Shown here one piece after another: positions 34,701 through 45,145 of a stretch of DNA of 64,000 bases (positions within the stretch are counted from its first letter, which is position 1; every line of letters starts with the position of its first letter). The DNA is from Xenopus tropicalis (lineage: Eukaryota; Chordata; Amphibia; Anura; Pipidae). The position numbers were made by a program, and so were the translations under genes. The stretch is taken from the NCBI RefSeq assembly GCF_000004195.4, contig NC_030685.2, positions 53,830,016-53,894,015 of the forward strand, given 5' to 3'. The notes beneath the pieces were generated by a model, which did not search any database, was not told the origin of the DNA, and saw only the letters and a program-made list of their open reading frames with translations.

Positions 34701-37700
34701 GGGCGTGTACCATTTATGGACATGCACCGGACACAGGTATTACTCATCTCTGCTCTAAATATACTAGTCGTCATGTCTAGTTTTCAAAGCTCTCATTGAA
34801 ATCTGCTATACGACTATAACTGAGAAATTGTTTGTAAGGATTTACTAAGGGCTCATTTGCTCTAGACTTGATTTTAGTGTCCGTAGTGTAATGTGCAAAT
34901 GCTAAGATTAGTACTGTCCAAACAGGCCCAGGCTGGAATTCAAAATAGGCCCTTACAGTTTAAGGTTATAGAGGTCCAAACAGGAGCCCACCAGCCCACT
35001 AAATAGTGACTGTCTATGGCATCTTACATCAGCCCCTCTGGCATTTGCCAGAATCTACAGATTTCTAGTCTGAGCCTGGTCGCACAGGCTTCTATTTACA
35101 GTGAATTTTATTTCTTTTTTTATTTTTATTTAGTGAATTTGTTTTTGACTCCTGAGTGTGTGGCCCTGCATGTCCAGCTGTACCAAGCTTCAGCATACTG
35201 ACAGGATTACATATATAGAACATCTGACTGCATTTCCAGTGACTTTTTAGCAAACTAACCTTTTTGTCACAAACTGACTTGAAATTGACCACAAATTATA
35301 TTGACTGCAGTGTCCCCAAAGACAGTAGTCTGAACAATCTCTGTATGGACAAATACACTAATAACTTGACAAGTTACTTGTTTAAGCAGCTTTCATTTTT
35401 TTGTATTCTGTGGCTGAAGATTAGATACAAAATAGATTTTCATGGGATCTGAGGGAATATTGTGAGACAAGTAAAGGACAAGTAAACCCTACATTTTCCT
35501 ACCATTTTTATAAAAGTTGGACACATTTCCCCTACCCGAACAATATCATTTGTATTGCATATATCCCCTCCATTCACCAGCACCATCACATTTTTCTAAA
35601 ACAAATTGCAGCTTTTACCAGGCAGTTATTTTCACACAATTTCATCTGAAAACAGCACGTGTGCTGTAAAGTTCATGCAATAAAGAATGCAGGCTTACAC
35701 AGGCAGAATTAATTTAATAAAAAGTTCTGCTTGGATTGAGCACTGTAATGGTTAAGCTGAGCTCAGGAGAGGAGGTTAGGAGAAAATACATGTCTCTGCA
35801 CAGCAAGAGCAAAGTTTCTATGGAAACCAGCATTGCCATCTCTTCATTGGCTGCTAGACTATTAAGTAACCTGAGTTAAGAAGAACTGAGCATGCTCAGT
35901 TAGCCAGCAACAAAAGCAAATTTTTAAGGGAGGGGGCTTAGTGAGTTAGAGGAGGAGAAGGAATCCTAAGTGGGGAAGCTGCAGCCTTACTATTAACAGT
36001 TTAATAACTGGAGTGGCAGGTATTCAAAGATTTGTGGGGGGTTGCATGTCCTTTAATACTTTTCACTTTCAGATACTGTCAGATTTACAAACACGTACTG
36101 TACATTTAAAGATCAATATTTTTAAGAAAATGGAATCCAGATGAAAATATTGGTTTGTTGTTGTAAAGTGTTTGTGTAAGATACTCACAAGAATTTTTTT
36201 TATAATCTCAGTCTATGGGGATCGCTCTCTTGGAAGAGAAAATATTCTAATTTGTTTGGCCGTTGAAGACATTTTTTGCAAAAAATTGTAATTTGCTGAA
36301 AAAGCATTTTACTTTTCCCCAAGGAACATGGATTTTCCTAAATGTTAGTACAGGTATGGGATCTGTTATTTGTAAACTCGCTATCCCGAAAGCTCCGAAT
36401 TATGTAAAGGCCGTCTCCCATAGACTCCATTTTAATGAAATAATTCATTTTTAAAATTGATTTCCTTTTTCTCTGTAATAATAAAACAGTACCTTGTACT
36501 TGATCCCAACTAAGATATAATTAAGCACAAATAAGCAAAAAGCTATTTTATTTTGGGGCCCTCGTCAGACTAGAAAGTCTCATAAGGAGGCAGACGTATG
36601 TTACACTGTAATATAATATTATTTGATCATGGAAGGCTGTAGACAGGCAGACATAATACAGATTATTAACATCTACATTTCATTTGAATACAGTCTGCAG
36701 TAATGTCTGATTCTGCTTTACATTTGTGTATTCCAAGATGCTGCTACAAAAACTGAAAGGTCTACCCCACAGCCCACTGTATAGCACCACTTTTTCCTGT
36801 GAAAGTTCACCAATAAAGAATTCAAGGTCGGGAATGGATTCAGGAATTGGGGAAAGTGTTGTTGCCGCAAGTATGACACAAACAATGACCAGCGAAAGGC
36901 TGCGAACCCCATCCCCCAAAACATTTTCATCTGATCTGCAAAACTTAGTAGAACTTTGTCTCCAACAGGATCCTGAGAAGAGGTATGTAAGATTAACAGA
37001 CAGATTTTGGGGTTTGTAATTCTTCTTGGATAAAGCCATGCAGGGATTGTTTAGCATCGTAAACATTCAGTGTGAAATTTCTCCATAACAAGTCAGTGTT
37101 AAAATACCTTCATTGTTTTTACCTGTGCCATGGTATTTCTTGATTAAAAAAATTCTTGAATGAACCATAGTTGGGATACCAACCTACACATTTCCTAGGA
37201 AGCTGCATGTTACCTTATACCTGATATGCTTAGGGCAGTGATCCGGAACCAGTGGCTCGGGGGCAACATGTTGCTCACCAACCCCTTGGATGTTGCTCTC
37301 AGTGCCCCCAAACCAGGTAGTTATTTTTGAATTCCTGACTTGGTGGCAAGTTTTGGTTGAATAAAAACAAGATTTACTACCAAATAAAGGCCCCTGTAAG
37401 CTGATAGTGTGCATAGAGACTGCCTAATAGCCAATCTTAGCCCTTATTTGGCACCTCCGTGAACTTGTATGATGCTTCTGTTGCTCTCCAAGTCTTTTTA
37501 CATTTGACTGTGACTCACGAGTGTGAAAGGTTTCCCCAACCCCTGGCTTAAGGGATTCATATCATTTATTGCCAGGAAACACATACAATCTCCTTTCCTT
37601 GGACAGCTCCATTTCAGTACCAATTGAGTAATTCCCACGTGTTCCCATTGTAAGGACACCCCCTACACTTTAAAGGTGAATTCAAGCTAAAAACAATCCC

Positions 37701-39999
37701 ACCCACTTTTTTGATCCTTCTGCCTTTGGGAGCAAGGCTTTTCTTTTTATATCCGGAAAACCTTTAGGCCTACTAACAAGGCGTCTTGGGGCCTGGAGTT
37801 GTGTTTATTTATCATGCAAGCCTTATTTACTTTCAGTCCTCAGTGCTTTATCTTGGTCAGGTAGGGCACTATTGTGCTGGTATCATTTGTTCATCCTTGA
37901 TCCATGTGCTTTTACTAAGAGTCAAGTGGCAAGCTTTTTTCCAAGGTTTAGGTAAAAAAAAGTTTAGCTCTGATGCTTTTTTAATAAGCAAGTCTGCATG
38001 TTCTTGGTTATGATCTGGAGTGGTTCTGGGCTTCGAGTATTGGCGTGTATACAGTATACAACCCTTGCTTATGAGCTATAGAGCTGTGGTATTGATTGAT
38101 GAAAGCAACATCCAAGCTAAATATATAGATTACACACTGCAGTTTTTCTGGGACCTAGTGTACAATATTTGTTTGAGGCAGCAAACAAACTAAGTGTATG
38201 GATTACTCACTGCTGTGGTGACCAGGGAAAATCACAATAAGTACAATTTACCCTTTGATTCAGGTAAGCCTTGCTGTGCCCAATCTGTCACCCACAGGCC
38301 CGGATTTGTGGCGAGGCCACAAAGACCCGGGCCTAGGGCAGCACAAGCATAGGGGCGGCATGCCGCCCCGCCGCAGGCAAATTTTAACATTTTGCTCCCA
38401 TACGGAGCAATGGGGAACTCTCCCCACTGGGAGATTCAACTTTGGCGCTTGCGCATGCGCGCTCGGCGGGCGGGGGAAGGGGGGTTCACGCATGCGTATT
38501 GGCGGGGGGGGATAGGGGGCGCCAAATGGGGTGGCCTCGGGGCGTCCCCACTACAAATCCGGCGCTGGTCACCCAGGGGCAGAAGGAAACACTGAACCAC
38601 AGCACAGTGAGAAAGACACATAAATATGAGAAACTGGTCTGTATTCAACTTTCTGTGATAAAATATTTTTTTTTATTTGCACTTTATGGCAGGCCTTCAG
38701 CTGGAAATTTGTTGTCTCATGCATTCTTTAAACAGGTATGTTTAATGCACAGTGAGAGGGGTTTTGGGGGAATTTGATTCCACATATTACCTATTACTTA
38801 AAGGCAGTCTGTCTTGGTGGGGGTTTCTTTACTTTATGTTACTTTATGTTTTCTTGTGACCCACTAACACTGCATGTGCTCTGGATATCCATGAAGCAGT
38901 GTGGCTGGGTAGGTAAGTAGTTTATCACAGATCTATCTATGCTACAGAGCTATCTATTCCTGCTCCTGTATGGGTATCCATAACAAATACAGTGTTAAGG
39001 TCCTCATACACGGGCCGATTCTAGCTGCCAATATCGGTCCTTTAGACCGATTTGGCAGCTAATTGGCCCATGTATGGGCACTACTGACGGGACTGCCGAC
39101 CGATATCTGGCCTGAAATCGGGCAGATCTCAATCGGGCAGGTTTAAAAATCTAGTCAGATCGGGGACGGCATTGGCTCGTTGATGCGGTCCCCGAACCGA
39201 CTTTGCCTATACTCATCGTTATAATTGGATCGTTTGGCCTGGATTCTCCCGATATCGGGAGAAGATCCGCTCGCTTGGCGACATCGCCAAGCCAGTGGAT
39301 CTTAAGGTGTATGGGGACCTTTAGTTGTAGATAAGTAGACAAAATAGCATCTATATTTCATCCAAATACAGTTGCCCATAGCGTCTCAATTGGCATTATG
39401 ATTCCGTGTTCCACAATTCTGCTAAAAAACTAAAATGTCAACTACACATTCCTCCTGGAATGGGGGGGGCGTGGAGCTGATGAATTATAATAATATTAAT
39501 AAGCAATTCTCCTAAAATTGATTTATTAAATAATTAAGAACAGAGCATTACAGATCTCATTCTAGTAAAATGCTACGGAGTCACCATATAAAAGAACAGA
39601 GTTTATTTCATGGAGTCATAGAGGAAACAAATGTTGTTGCCCACAGTCCTTTTATTGCACTGGCCCATTTGGCATATCTTAATTTGCCTCAGTGCCACAC
39701 TTTTCTTGGGTAACTTGAGGAGCATTACAGAATAATGTTGTTGGAAAACAATTTGGTAATCATATAATCTCACAGAAATAATGATCATTCCCCATTTTAT
39801 AGGTGAGCCTATGGTGTTAACATTGATCTAAATGCGTTTTGTATTTTCTTTAAAGATAAGAGAACAGACACATGGATCCATCCTTTCATTACTGCCGTCT
39901 TTGGCACGCCATAGGAGGCAGTGCTCTGCTGTGCCATGTCTCACAAACTTGAATAAGTTGTGGTACACAAATCAAGACAAAGAATGGACATTTGATTAA
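28751..39999 (+). CDS. stradb: STRADB, STE20-related adaptor beta (pseudokinase)
   Basis: Complete CDS: 28751-28762, 30650-30730, 31635-31737, 32485-32606, 33199-33307, 33611-33734, 34381-34552, 34632-34736, 36738-36982, 38693-38735, 39856-39999; 1260 bases, 419 residues plus stop (human is 418 from memory). STRADB binds and activates LKB1/STK11 together with MO25/CAB39 and is itself catalytically dead. The kinase fold is about residues 60-372: [14 protein letters not shown] (beta 3), FFRHPNI, SPFMAYGSAS (hinge), [46 protein letters not shown]. Catalytic residues are lost: beta-3 Lys is Arg90, HRD is HRN (183-185), DFG is GLS (203-205). The C-terminus is WTFD rather than the WEF that human STRADs use to bind MO25. 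Start MSCLDCFC matches human MSLLDCFC. Confidence 0.95.
29262..29620. repeat. Partial second copy of the 4286-4876 element
   Basis: Shares CTACACATTAGAACTGCTTT, CTCCCATGTAACTGGA, GGGGGTGATATCACTCCAAC and TGCAGGATTCTGCTAGAGAA with 4440-4870 in the same orientation. Located in the STRADB intron. Confidence 0.75.
29973..30245. mobile_element. MITE, CAGGTATGGG family, copy 4
   Basis: GGGTATGGGATCCATTATAT to GGTCCTATACCTGTA, in STRADB intron 1 of the coding region. Confidence 0.8.
30650..30730 (+). CDS. stradb: STRADB exon 2 of coding region
   Basis: 27 codons, [20 protein letters not shown] then SSISTHW. Acceptor TTCTAG, donor GTGAGG at 30731. DCFC is conserved with human. Confidence 0.9.
31635..31737 (+). 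CDS. stradb: STRADB exon 3: entry to kinase fold
   Basis: Encodes [35 protein letters not shown]; human has HYELQVEIG at the same point. Acceptor CACCAG, donor GTATAA, phase 1. Confidence 0.88.
31875..32134. mobile_element. MITE, CAGGTATGGG family, copy 5
   Basis: CCAGGTACGGGATCCATTAT to AGATCCTATACCTGTA, in the STRADB intron after exon 31635-31737. Confidence 0.8.
32195..32340. mobile_element. GC-rich palindromic MITE (CCGGCGATTTACAT family)
   Basis: GGGCTCTGGTACACATCCCA; CCACCGGCGAAAATGTAAAT and its inverse CGATTTACATTCTCGCCGGT; then GGGAGATTAGTCGCCCGCAA. One side is shortened. Confidence 0.7.
32485..32606 (+). CDS. stradb: STRADB exon 4: glycine loop and beta 3
   Basis: Encodes [41 protein letters not shown]. 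The position of the ATP-binding Lys (VTIKIT in human STRADB) is Arg90 (VTVRVT), as in STRADA. Acceptor TTTGTAG, donor GTATTT. Confidence 0.93.
32746..33160. mobile_element. TTAA-type MITE, GGAGAAGGAAAGG family, in a STRADB intron
   Basis: CTAAAGGAGAACAGAAGG to CCTTTAGTTCTCCTTTA, with the central GGGCCCAAAGAAAAGAAGAC and AAGCACCGACCCAGGG. The right end is only 39 bp from the exon at 33199. Confidence 0.7.
33199..33307 (+). CDS. stradb: STRADB exon 5: hinge
   Basis: Encodes [36 protein letters not shown] plus a split Gly. FFRHPNI and SPFMAYG are identical to human. Acceptor TTCTTCAG, donor GTAAGT. Confidence 0.93.
33611..33734 (+). CDS. stradb: STRADB exon 6: catalytic-loop region
   Basis: Encodes [40 protein letters not shown] plus a split Arg. 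The loop reads IHRN, without the catalytic Asp. Acceptor CTCCAAG, donor GTAAGT at 33735. Confidence 0.92.
34381..34552 (+). CDS. stradb: STRADB exon 7: pseudo-DFG segment
   Basis: Encodes [40 protein letters not shown], ending [13 protein letters not shown] is replaced by GLS and APE by SPE. Acceptor TTGGTAAG, donor GTAAGT. Confidence 0.93.
34632..34736 (+). CDS. stradb: STRADB exon 8
   Basis: 35 codons: [35 protein letters not shown]. Helix F Asp (SDIYS) is kept. Acceptor TTCCTTAG, donor GTATTA. Confidence 0.93.
35471..36056. mobile_element. MITE-like element with AAAGGACA ends
   Basis: TAAAGGACAAGTAAACCCTA on the left, GCATGTCCTTTAA on the right. Contains CTGAGCATGCTCAGTTAG and GGTTAGGAGAAAATACATGT. 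In the STRADB intron before exon 36738. Confidence 0.55.
36349..36524. mobile_element. MITE, CAGGTATGGG family, copy 6 (one arm)
   Basis: Starts TACAGGTATGGGATCTGTTA but stops at TTAA near the middle of the consensus; the right arm is missing. In the STRADB intron before exon 36738. Confidence 0.75.
36738..36982 (+). CDS. stradb: STRADB exon 9
   Basis: Encodes [63 protein letters not shown] and CLQQDPEKR are shared with human STRADB. Acceptor TTCCAAG, donor GTATGT at 36983. Confidence 0.93.
38290..38575. mobile_element. GC-rich element with CCGGATTTGT inverted ends
   Basis: GGCCCGGATTTGTGGCGAGG on the left, CCACTACAAATCCGGCGC on the right. Contains GGGGCGGCATGCCGCCCC, a perfect palindrome, and GCGCATGCGCGC. 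Much richer in GC than the flanking STRADB intron. Confidence 0.7.
38693..38735 (+). CDS. stradb: STRADB exon 10 (43 bases)
   Basis: Encodes [14 protein letters not shown] after a split Arg; human PSASSLLSHVFFKQ. Acceptor ATGGCAG, donor GTATGT. Confidence 0.92.
39000..39322. mobile_element. MITE with GGTCCTCATACAC ends, full length
   Basis: GGTCCTCATACACGGGCCGA on the left, GTGTATGGGGACC on the right. The interior is a set of inverted segments (CCAATATCGGTCC; GATCTGCCCGATTTC). Lies in the last STRADB intron. Degraded relatives occur near 7153-7430, 12910-13035, 13500-13930, 19577-19800 and 20097-20330. Confidence 0.75.
39856..39999 (+). CDS. stradb: STRADB last coding exon and stop
   Basis: Encodes [20 protein letters not shown] and ends DKEWTFD, TAA at 39997-39999. 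SILSLLP is identical to human; the rest of the tail is diverged. Acceptor TTTAAAG. A 3' UTR must follow; AATAAA at about 40355-40360 is one candidate polyadenylation signal. Confidence 0.9.
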   Translation: MREQTHGSILSLLPSLARHRRQCSAVPCLTNLNKLWYTNQDKEWTFD

Positions 40000-40103
40000 T
40001 AATTTGCTTACTATTATAAGGATTTTCTCTTTATATTTTATTTAGCCATGTGTATCAAAACTGCAAACTGTGACCAGCTTGGAACCTGGAACTTTAAAAT
40101 GCG

Positions 40104-40109
40104 TGTATA

Positions 40110-40182
<73 letters not shown>
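40104..40182. repeat. (GT)n(TA)n microsatellite
   Basis: GTGTGTGTGTGTGTG followed by about 27 TA units, about 105 bp past the STRADB stop, so within the likely 3' UTR. Confidence 0.95.
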
Positions 40183-40507
40183 CAATTTTTGTGCATAACA
40201 AAGGCATACTGTGAACATTTAGATATTGCACTTGTAACCTGTAGAGAAATCAGAGTTGTCCTAATGCACACATTTTATCCTCTTGCATAGTTGCTATTCC
40301 TATGTCTCAACATTTATCAACACTGGGCGTAACCACATCTTTCATCTGCCTCTAATAAATATACCCCTCTCTGTTTATCTACACAAGGAAAAGACACTTA
40401 CATCATGCACCTACTGCCTGCCATTGCTTTTAATAGGTCCATGCTGGAGGTGTCCCCTTGTGGATACTAGGCAGCAGGACAATAGCACAGTGCAGCCAAT
40501 CACTTAG

Positions 40508-40900
40508 GGGCCCATTCATTAAACGACAATTTTTTTGAGAAAAAATTGTATTTTTTCTAGCTTATAGAACTTTTCGTAAAGTCCACGATAATTTCATAAA
40601 AATTCCACAACTTTTTCTGGGTTTTCGTTAACTTCCATGAAAAAGCCATATTTTTCACAAAGACTGCAACCATTTCGGAATTCTTTCAAGCTTTGGTGTT
40701 GTTACTATCATTTGGCCATTTGGGTCTGTAGAGTGCCATTGAGTCCTATGGAAGGATTCCAAAAGCATACATTGAAGGTTTCAAAGCCAGAAAGGTTTTC
40801 AAGCCGTTTACGAACATTCGGATCCGAAAAATTTGTGACTTTCATAACGCAACCACAATATTTTCATACGACTGAATTGTGGTTTAATGAATGGGTCTCT
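40508..40900. mobile_element. MITE with GGGGCCCATTCATTAA ends
   Basis: GGGGCCCATTCATTAAACGA to TGGTTTAATGAATGGGTC, imperfect inverted repeats, AT-rich centre. In the region just downstream of STRADB. Confidence 0.7.
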
Positions 40901-41526
40901 TAGTATTGTTCATTATTGAGCAATAGGCCAGTGCAGCCAATCACATGCAGTTTTCATAGAACATCAGGAATGATGTCTCTGGGCATTTCATATAGCCTTT
41001 GGTGCCACAACAATGACTTAATAGGTTATAGCCTTCAGACATCTTCAACAGCATTACCCCCCTGGCCTCATCTCCAGAAATAGGCGGGCAGTTGCAAATA
41101 TACACAAGGTTACTGGACTGCACATGGGCTTCACTTAGAAGAGAAGAAGTGTTAAGCTCCATAAGCTATTGATTAGAAAGTGGGGAGGGAATTGTATGTT
41201 TAGTTACATAGGAAACATTCCAGTATCCCTACATCTCTATACAATTACAGTCTATTTTGTAATAGTGATCTTTTTTTTTCACGATTTGCATTTTTTGCAT
41301 AAAAATATGATTTTGTCGTGGAGAAAAACACTATTTTGTTTGCCATTTATTATGCAATCTAAAAGCTGTCAAGATCATGTAGGAGTCAATGGCAAGCATC
41401 TTTTTTAAAACTGGAAGATCTTTTCTTGCTTTGTGGTTTTAGTGTTTTTTTTATGCTTTCATTTGGGCAACAATTTGAAAAATGTTTGTGGATTTTATAT
41501 GTCTCTTTTCTTCATGCTTTTTATTT

Positions 41527-41838
41527 AGCGCTGTGACATACGGTAAGATTAGTCGCGCCACAACAAATCTCCGTTGTCGCGGGCAACTAATCTCCCTGCA
41601 ATGCCATCCCACCGGCTAGAATGTAAATCACCGGTGAGATGGCATACACGGCGCCACAATTTGCCGAAGTTGCCTTGAGAGGAAACTTTGGCGAGTTCGG
41701 CAAATCGCGGCGCCTCGTATGCCATCCCACCGGTGATTTACATTTTAGCCGGTGGGATGGGATTGCGGGAAGATTAGTCGCCCGCGACAATGGAGATTTG
41801 TTGTGGCGCGACTAATCTCCCTGTGTGTCAAGGCCCTA
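41527..41838. mobile_element. GC-rich palindromic MITE, full length
   Basis: Outer arms AGATTAGTCGCGCCACAACA and GTTGTGGCGCGACTAATCTC are inverted; inner arms CCCACCGGCTAGAATGTAAA and TTTACATTTTAGCCGGTGGG likewise. About 310 bp with CpG content far above its flanks. Confidence 0.8.
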
Positions 41839-42422
41839 AACAATCACTTTGCGTTAGTAGTTTTAGAGAAAAACAGAGTTAGAATGTTAATAAATCTGCC
41901 TCTTAGCCTATCATTTAGGTTGTTAAGGTTTGAAATACACTTTTATTTCAGTCCTAGAAATGTCAGGTCCACCCAGCTGGAAAATCTCTATCATGCGCTC
42001 ATTAAAAATGGGTTTGTTACCTCAATAATGTAGTAGAAGAATTCGCCTTCAGGTTAACTTGTAATATGTTATAGAATGGTCTGTTCTTAGCACCTTTGGA
42101 ATAAGTCTTCATTTTGTATTTTTCATAGTTTTTGAATTATTTGACTTCCTCTTCTGACTCTTTCCAGCTTTCGAATGGGGTAACTGGCTCCAGCACCAAA
42201 AAAAAACGATTGCTCTGTGAGGCTACAATTCTATTTTTATTGTTACTTTTTACTACTCATCTTTCTATTCATATTTCTCTCTCTCTTTCAAACCACTGAT
42301 AGCTGGATTTCCAAACTGGAGAGCTGCTGAACAAAAAGCTAAATAATTCAGAAACCGCAAATAATAAATAAAGACCAATTGCAAACTGTCTGAGAATATA
42401 ACCCTTTACATTATATTTATAG

Positions 42423-42808
42423 TTAAAGGAGAAGGAAAGGCTAAGTCACTTGGGGGTGGCAAAATGTTAGGCACCCCCAAGTGACTTTAATCACTTACTT
42501 TGTACCTGGGCTGGTGCCCCTGTTAGGAGAAAACAGCACCAGCCCGGGGTACCTGCGAGCGAGCGCTTCCTCCTTCCGGCTTCGTTTTGCCGGGACCCCA
42601 CGACAGGCGCATGCGCAGTAAAAGCCGACTTCTCTGTTAAAGTTCAGCTTTTTCACTCTACTGCGCATGAAGCGCTCGCTGCTACCCCAGGTGCTGTTCT
42701 CTCCATACAGGGGCACCAGCCCGGGGTACAAGGTAGGCAATTTAAGTCACTTGGGGGTGCCTAACATTTTGGCACCCCCAAGTGACTTTGCCTTTTCATG
42801 TCCTTTAA
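42423..42808. mobile_element. TTAA MITE, GGAGAAGGAAAGG family
   Basis: TTAAAGGAGAAGGAAAGG on the left, CCTTTTCATGTCCTTTAA on the right. GC-rich centre (GCGCATGCGCAGTA) with long inverted arms containing GGCACCAGCCCGGGGTAC. Confidence 0.8.
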
Positions 42809-45145
42809 TGAAAAGGTGAACAACCCATATATTGGGCTTTAGAAGAATGTTTTTGTTTCTTTTACCGGTTTCTTTTTAACTAAGACAACGTTTTCACACT
42901 GTTTGGGTCTCTTTTGTGGGACTTGGTAAATAATACGTGATGGACCATTCTGCTTATCTCTTGGGCTGCAAGTTGCAACTCTTGCCCAAAAAATGGTAGT
43001 TTTGGTCTTAACATATGGAATTATTTAGGACATGTATAGATGGGTGACAAACAATAAATGGCTCAGTCTGTACACATTGTTTGGATATAGAATGTCTGGT
43101 AATACATATGCTAGTATGGAATACATCAGACATTTTAAGTTTAAAATGAGATGAAATATTTTGTTTTTACTCCTGCCTCAAAAGTGGTCCCCATATATGA
43201 ACCAAAATAGTAATGCATGTATAGATGGGTATTTTTTCCCTATAGTGATTTTTAAAATATTCCCATCTGAGGCTCAGGTACCACCAAAACACCCAACTGC
43301 TCTTGTCCTTGCACTCTAATATCAGATGGAACCAAATGCCGTAGGTCATCAGCAATTATTAAAAGCCATGGTACTTTAATATTAAAAGTTTAAAAGTATT
43401 TAGGTACCAATTTCACTGTTTCTGTAGCAGTTAAGTGAATAGCTCACTGTGCAAGTGTTAAGCACTGAAGTATCTCACCCAACTGTGAATGGTGTCCCGC
43501 TATGCAGTATGGCACAGAGAAGGCTCATTATCAAATATTGCTTTTCAGTCCTGGAGAACAACCAATATATCAGCAATGCTTTTCTGTGGAACATGATATA
43601 TCTCTATACAAAGCTATACTTTCATTTAACTGTATGGATGTGCTTGGGTGCCTCTCTAGGATACATAGGCTATTATTCCTCCATTAGCACAGAGGCTAAA
43701 TATAAACACTACACTGTGGTTATGCCAAGACAACAGCCTTATAATGGTGTCTAAATTTAAAGCTGATCTTAGACACTAAATTGCAAAATTGGTTCCCACA
43801 TGATTGTTACACTTTTCTTATTCTGTATGCATTGAAAAACCACTAAAAGTTGTGTGCCTTTTTGTACATGTAATCATTTTTTTTATAGGGATGCGCTATA
43901 TCCATCATTTTCTGATTCGTCCAAATACCAAATCCACTACAGAAAGATTAGTCAAAGCCAAACCCTTATTACTGCATATTCAAATTTGGGGGGAAAAAGA
44001 GTCACATGACTCTGAGGGTTTGCATTTGGGTCAGCTTCACAATTAGGCTTTGGTCTAATCCTAAATTTGCTGCATCCCTAACATTACAGGATCCCAAAGT
44101 AGCATTGCAGCTGCTTTTCATGTATAATGCTATTGGTAATATTCAGCTTCAGTGAATTTTATGAAACATAATTGTACAATTGCATTGTATGAAAGTGATT
44201 TTTATATGCATGTGTATTTATAAATTATTTTGGTTTCTAAAAAAAACTGTTACAATATTATATTTGTCTCTGGATTTCTTATTTCACGATCAGAGTGGGA
44301 TGTACTTTCACATACATGATGGAGGAGAGAAGCATGACTGCAAAACCTAGATTTACAGTATGAAAAAGTAGGTGAAAAGGAAGTAATTTACTACCCTCAT
44401 GCAGTTGCCAGCAGCAACCAATCAGCAGCTTTTATCAATCTATTAAGTTTCAAGTTTTAATAAAATTTTTTGGTTGCTATGGCAAATGCTTTTGTGCAAT
44501 TTAGAGCCTATATTAGCAAATTAATCCCGTGCTTTTTCCAAAATAAAAAGTCTTGTTATTTTTACTGGCCATGCGCTATCACATCTGGCCACTGATATCA
44601 CTCTGCAGCCAGGAGCAAAGGCTTGGACCAATATTCATTATCCAAAGCAGAGACTTGGTTTTACTGCCCTTGTGATATTGCACAATGCATGTGGTAGTGA
44701 TACATCAAGTGCTCCCAACACCTGTCCCCAATAATAAGTGAAAGACCCCCGCTGAGATCATGCTCAAGGTATGACAGAAAAACCACTCAGATGGTACAGT
44801 CTCCTGTGCTACACAGGCTTCAGTCTTTTAGTCTAAACTCCCATGAGCACAGAGATGCGATAAATCACTGCGTAACACATCTCCCAACTGCAGCAAAGCA
44901 AGACTGGGAGAGTTTTGGCTAGGTCAGACAAGCAAGGGTTAATGTAAGACTAGCTAGGGAGAACTTACCTTGCACAGAGTGACCTGACGGAATGTAGACT
45001 TCTGAACTGGCAGTGAAGGTTGGCATTTCCTGCCACAGCACCTCCAGATGTCAATTCCAAAATACACCAATATCTAGTGGGCAAGGGCCAGCTCGTACCT
45101 TGTTGGAGCCAACATCAGCAACCTGGCTCAAGCCTTACTCTAGAG

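Larger units (their letters stand above)
40000..45145. other. STRADB 3' UTR and intergenic sequence
   Basis: Microsatellite (40104), MITEs (40508, 41527, 42423) and AT-rich sequence. No gene recognised at 43000-45100. Confidence 0.6.

Noticed and set aside
36680..37066. 128-codon minus-strand ORF opposite STRADB exon 9
   Set aside because: Shadow of a real exon on the other strand.
40104..40182. Z-DNA or regulatory role for the GT/TA run
   Set aside because: An ordinary microsatellite; no further evidence.
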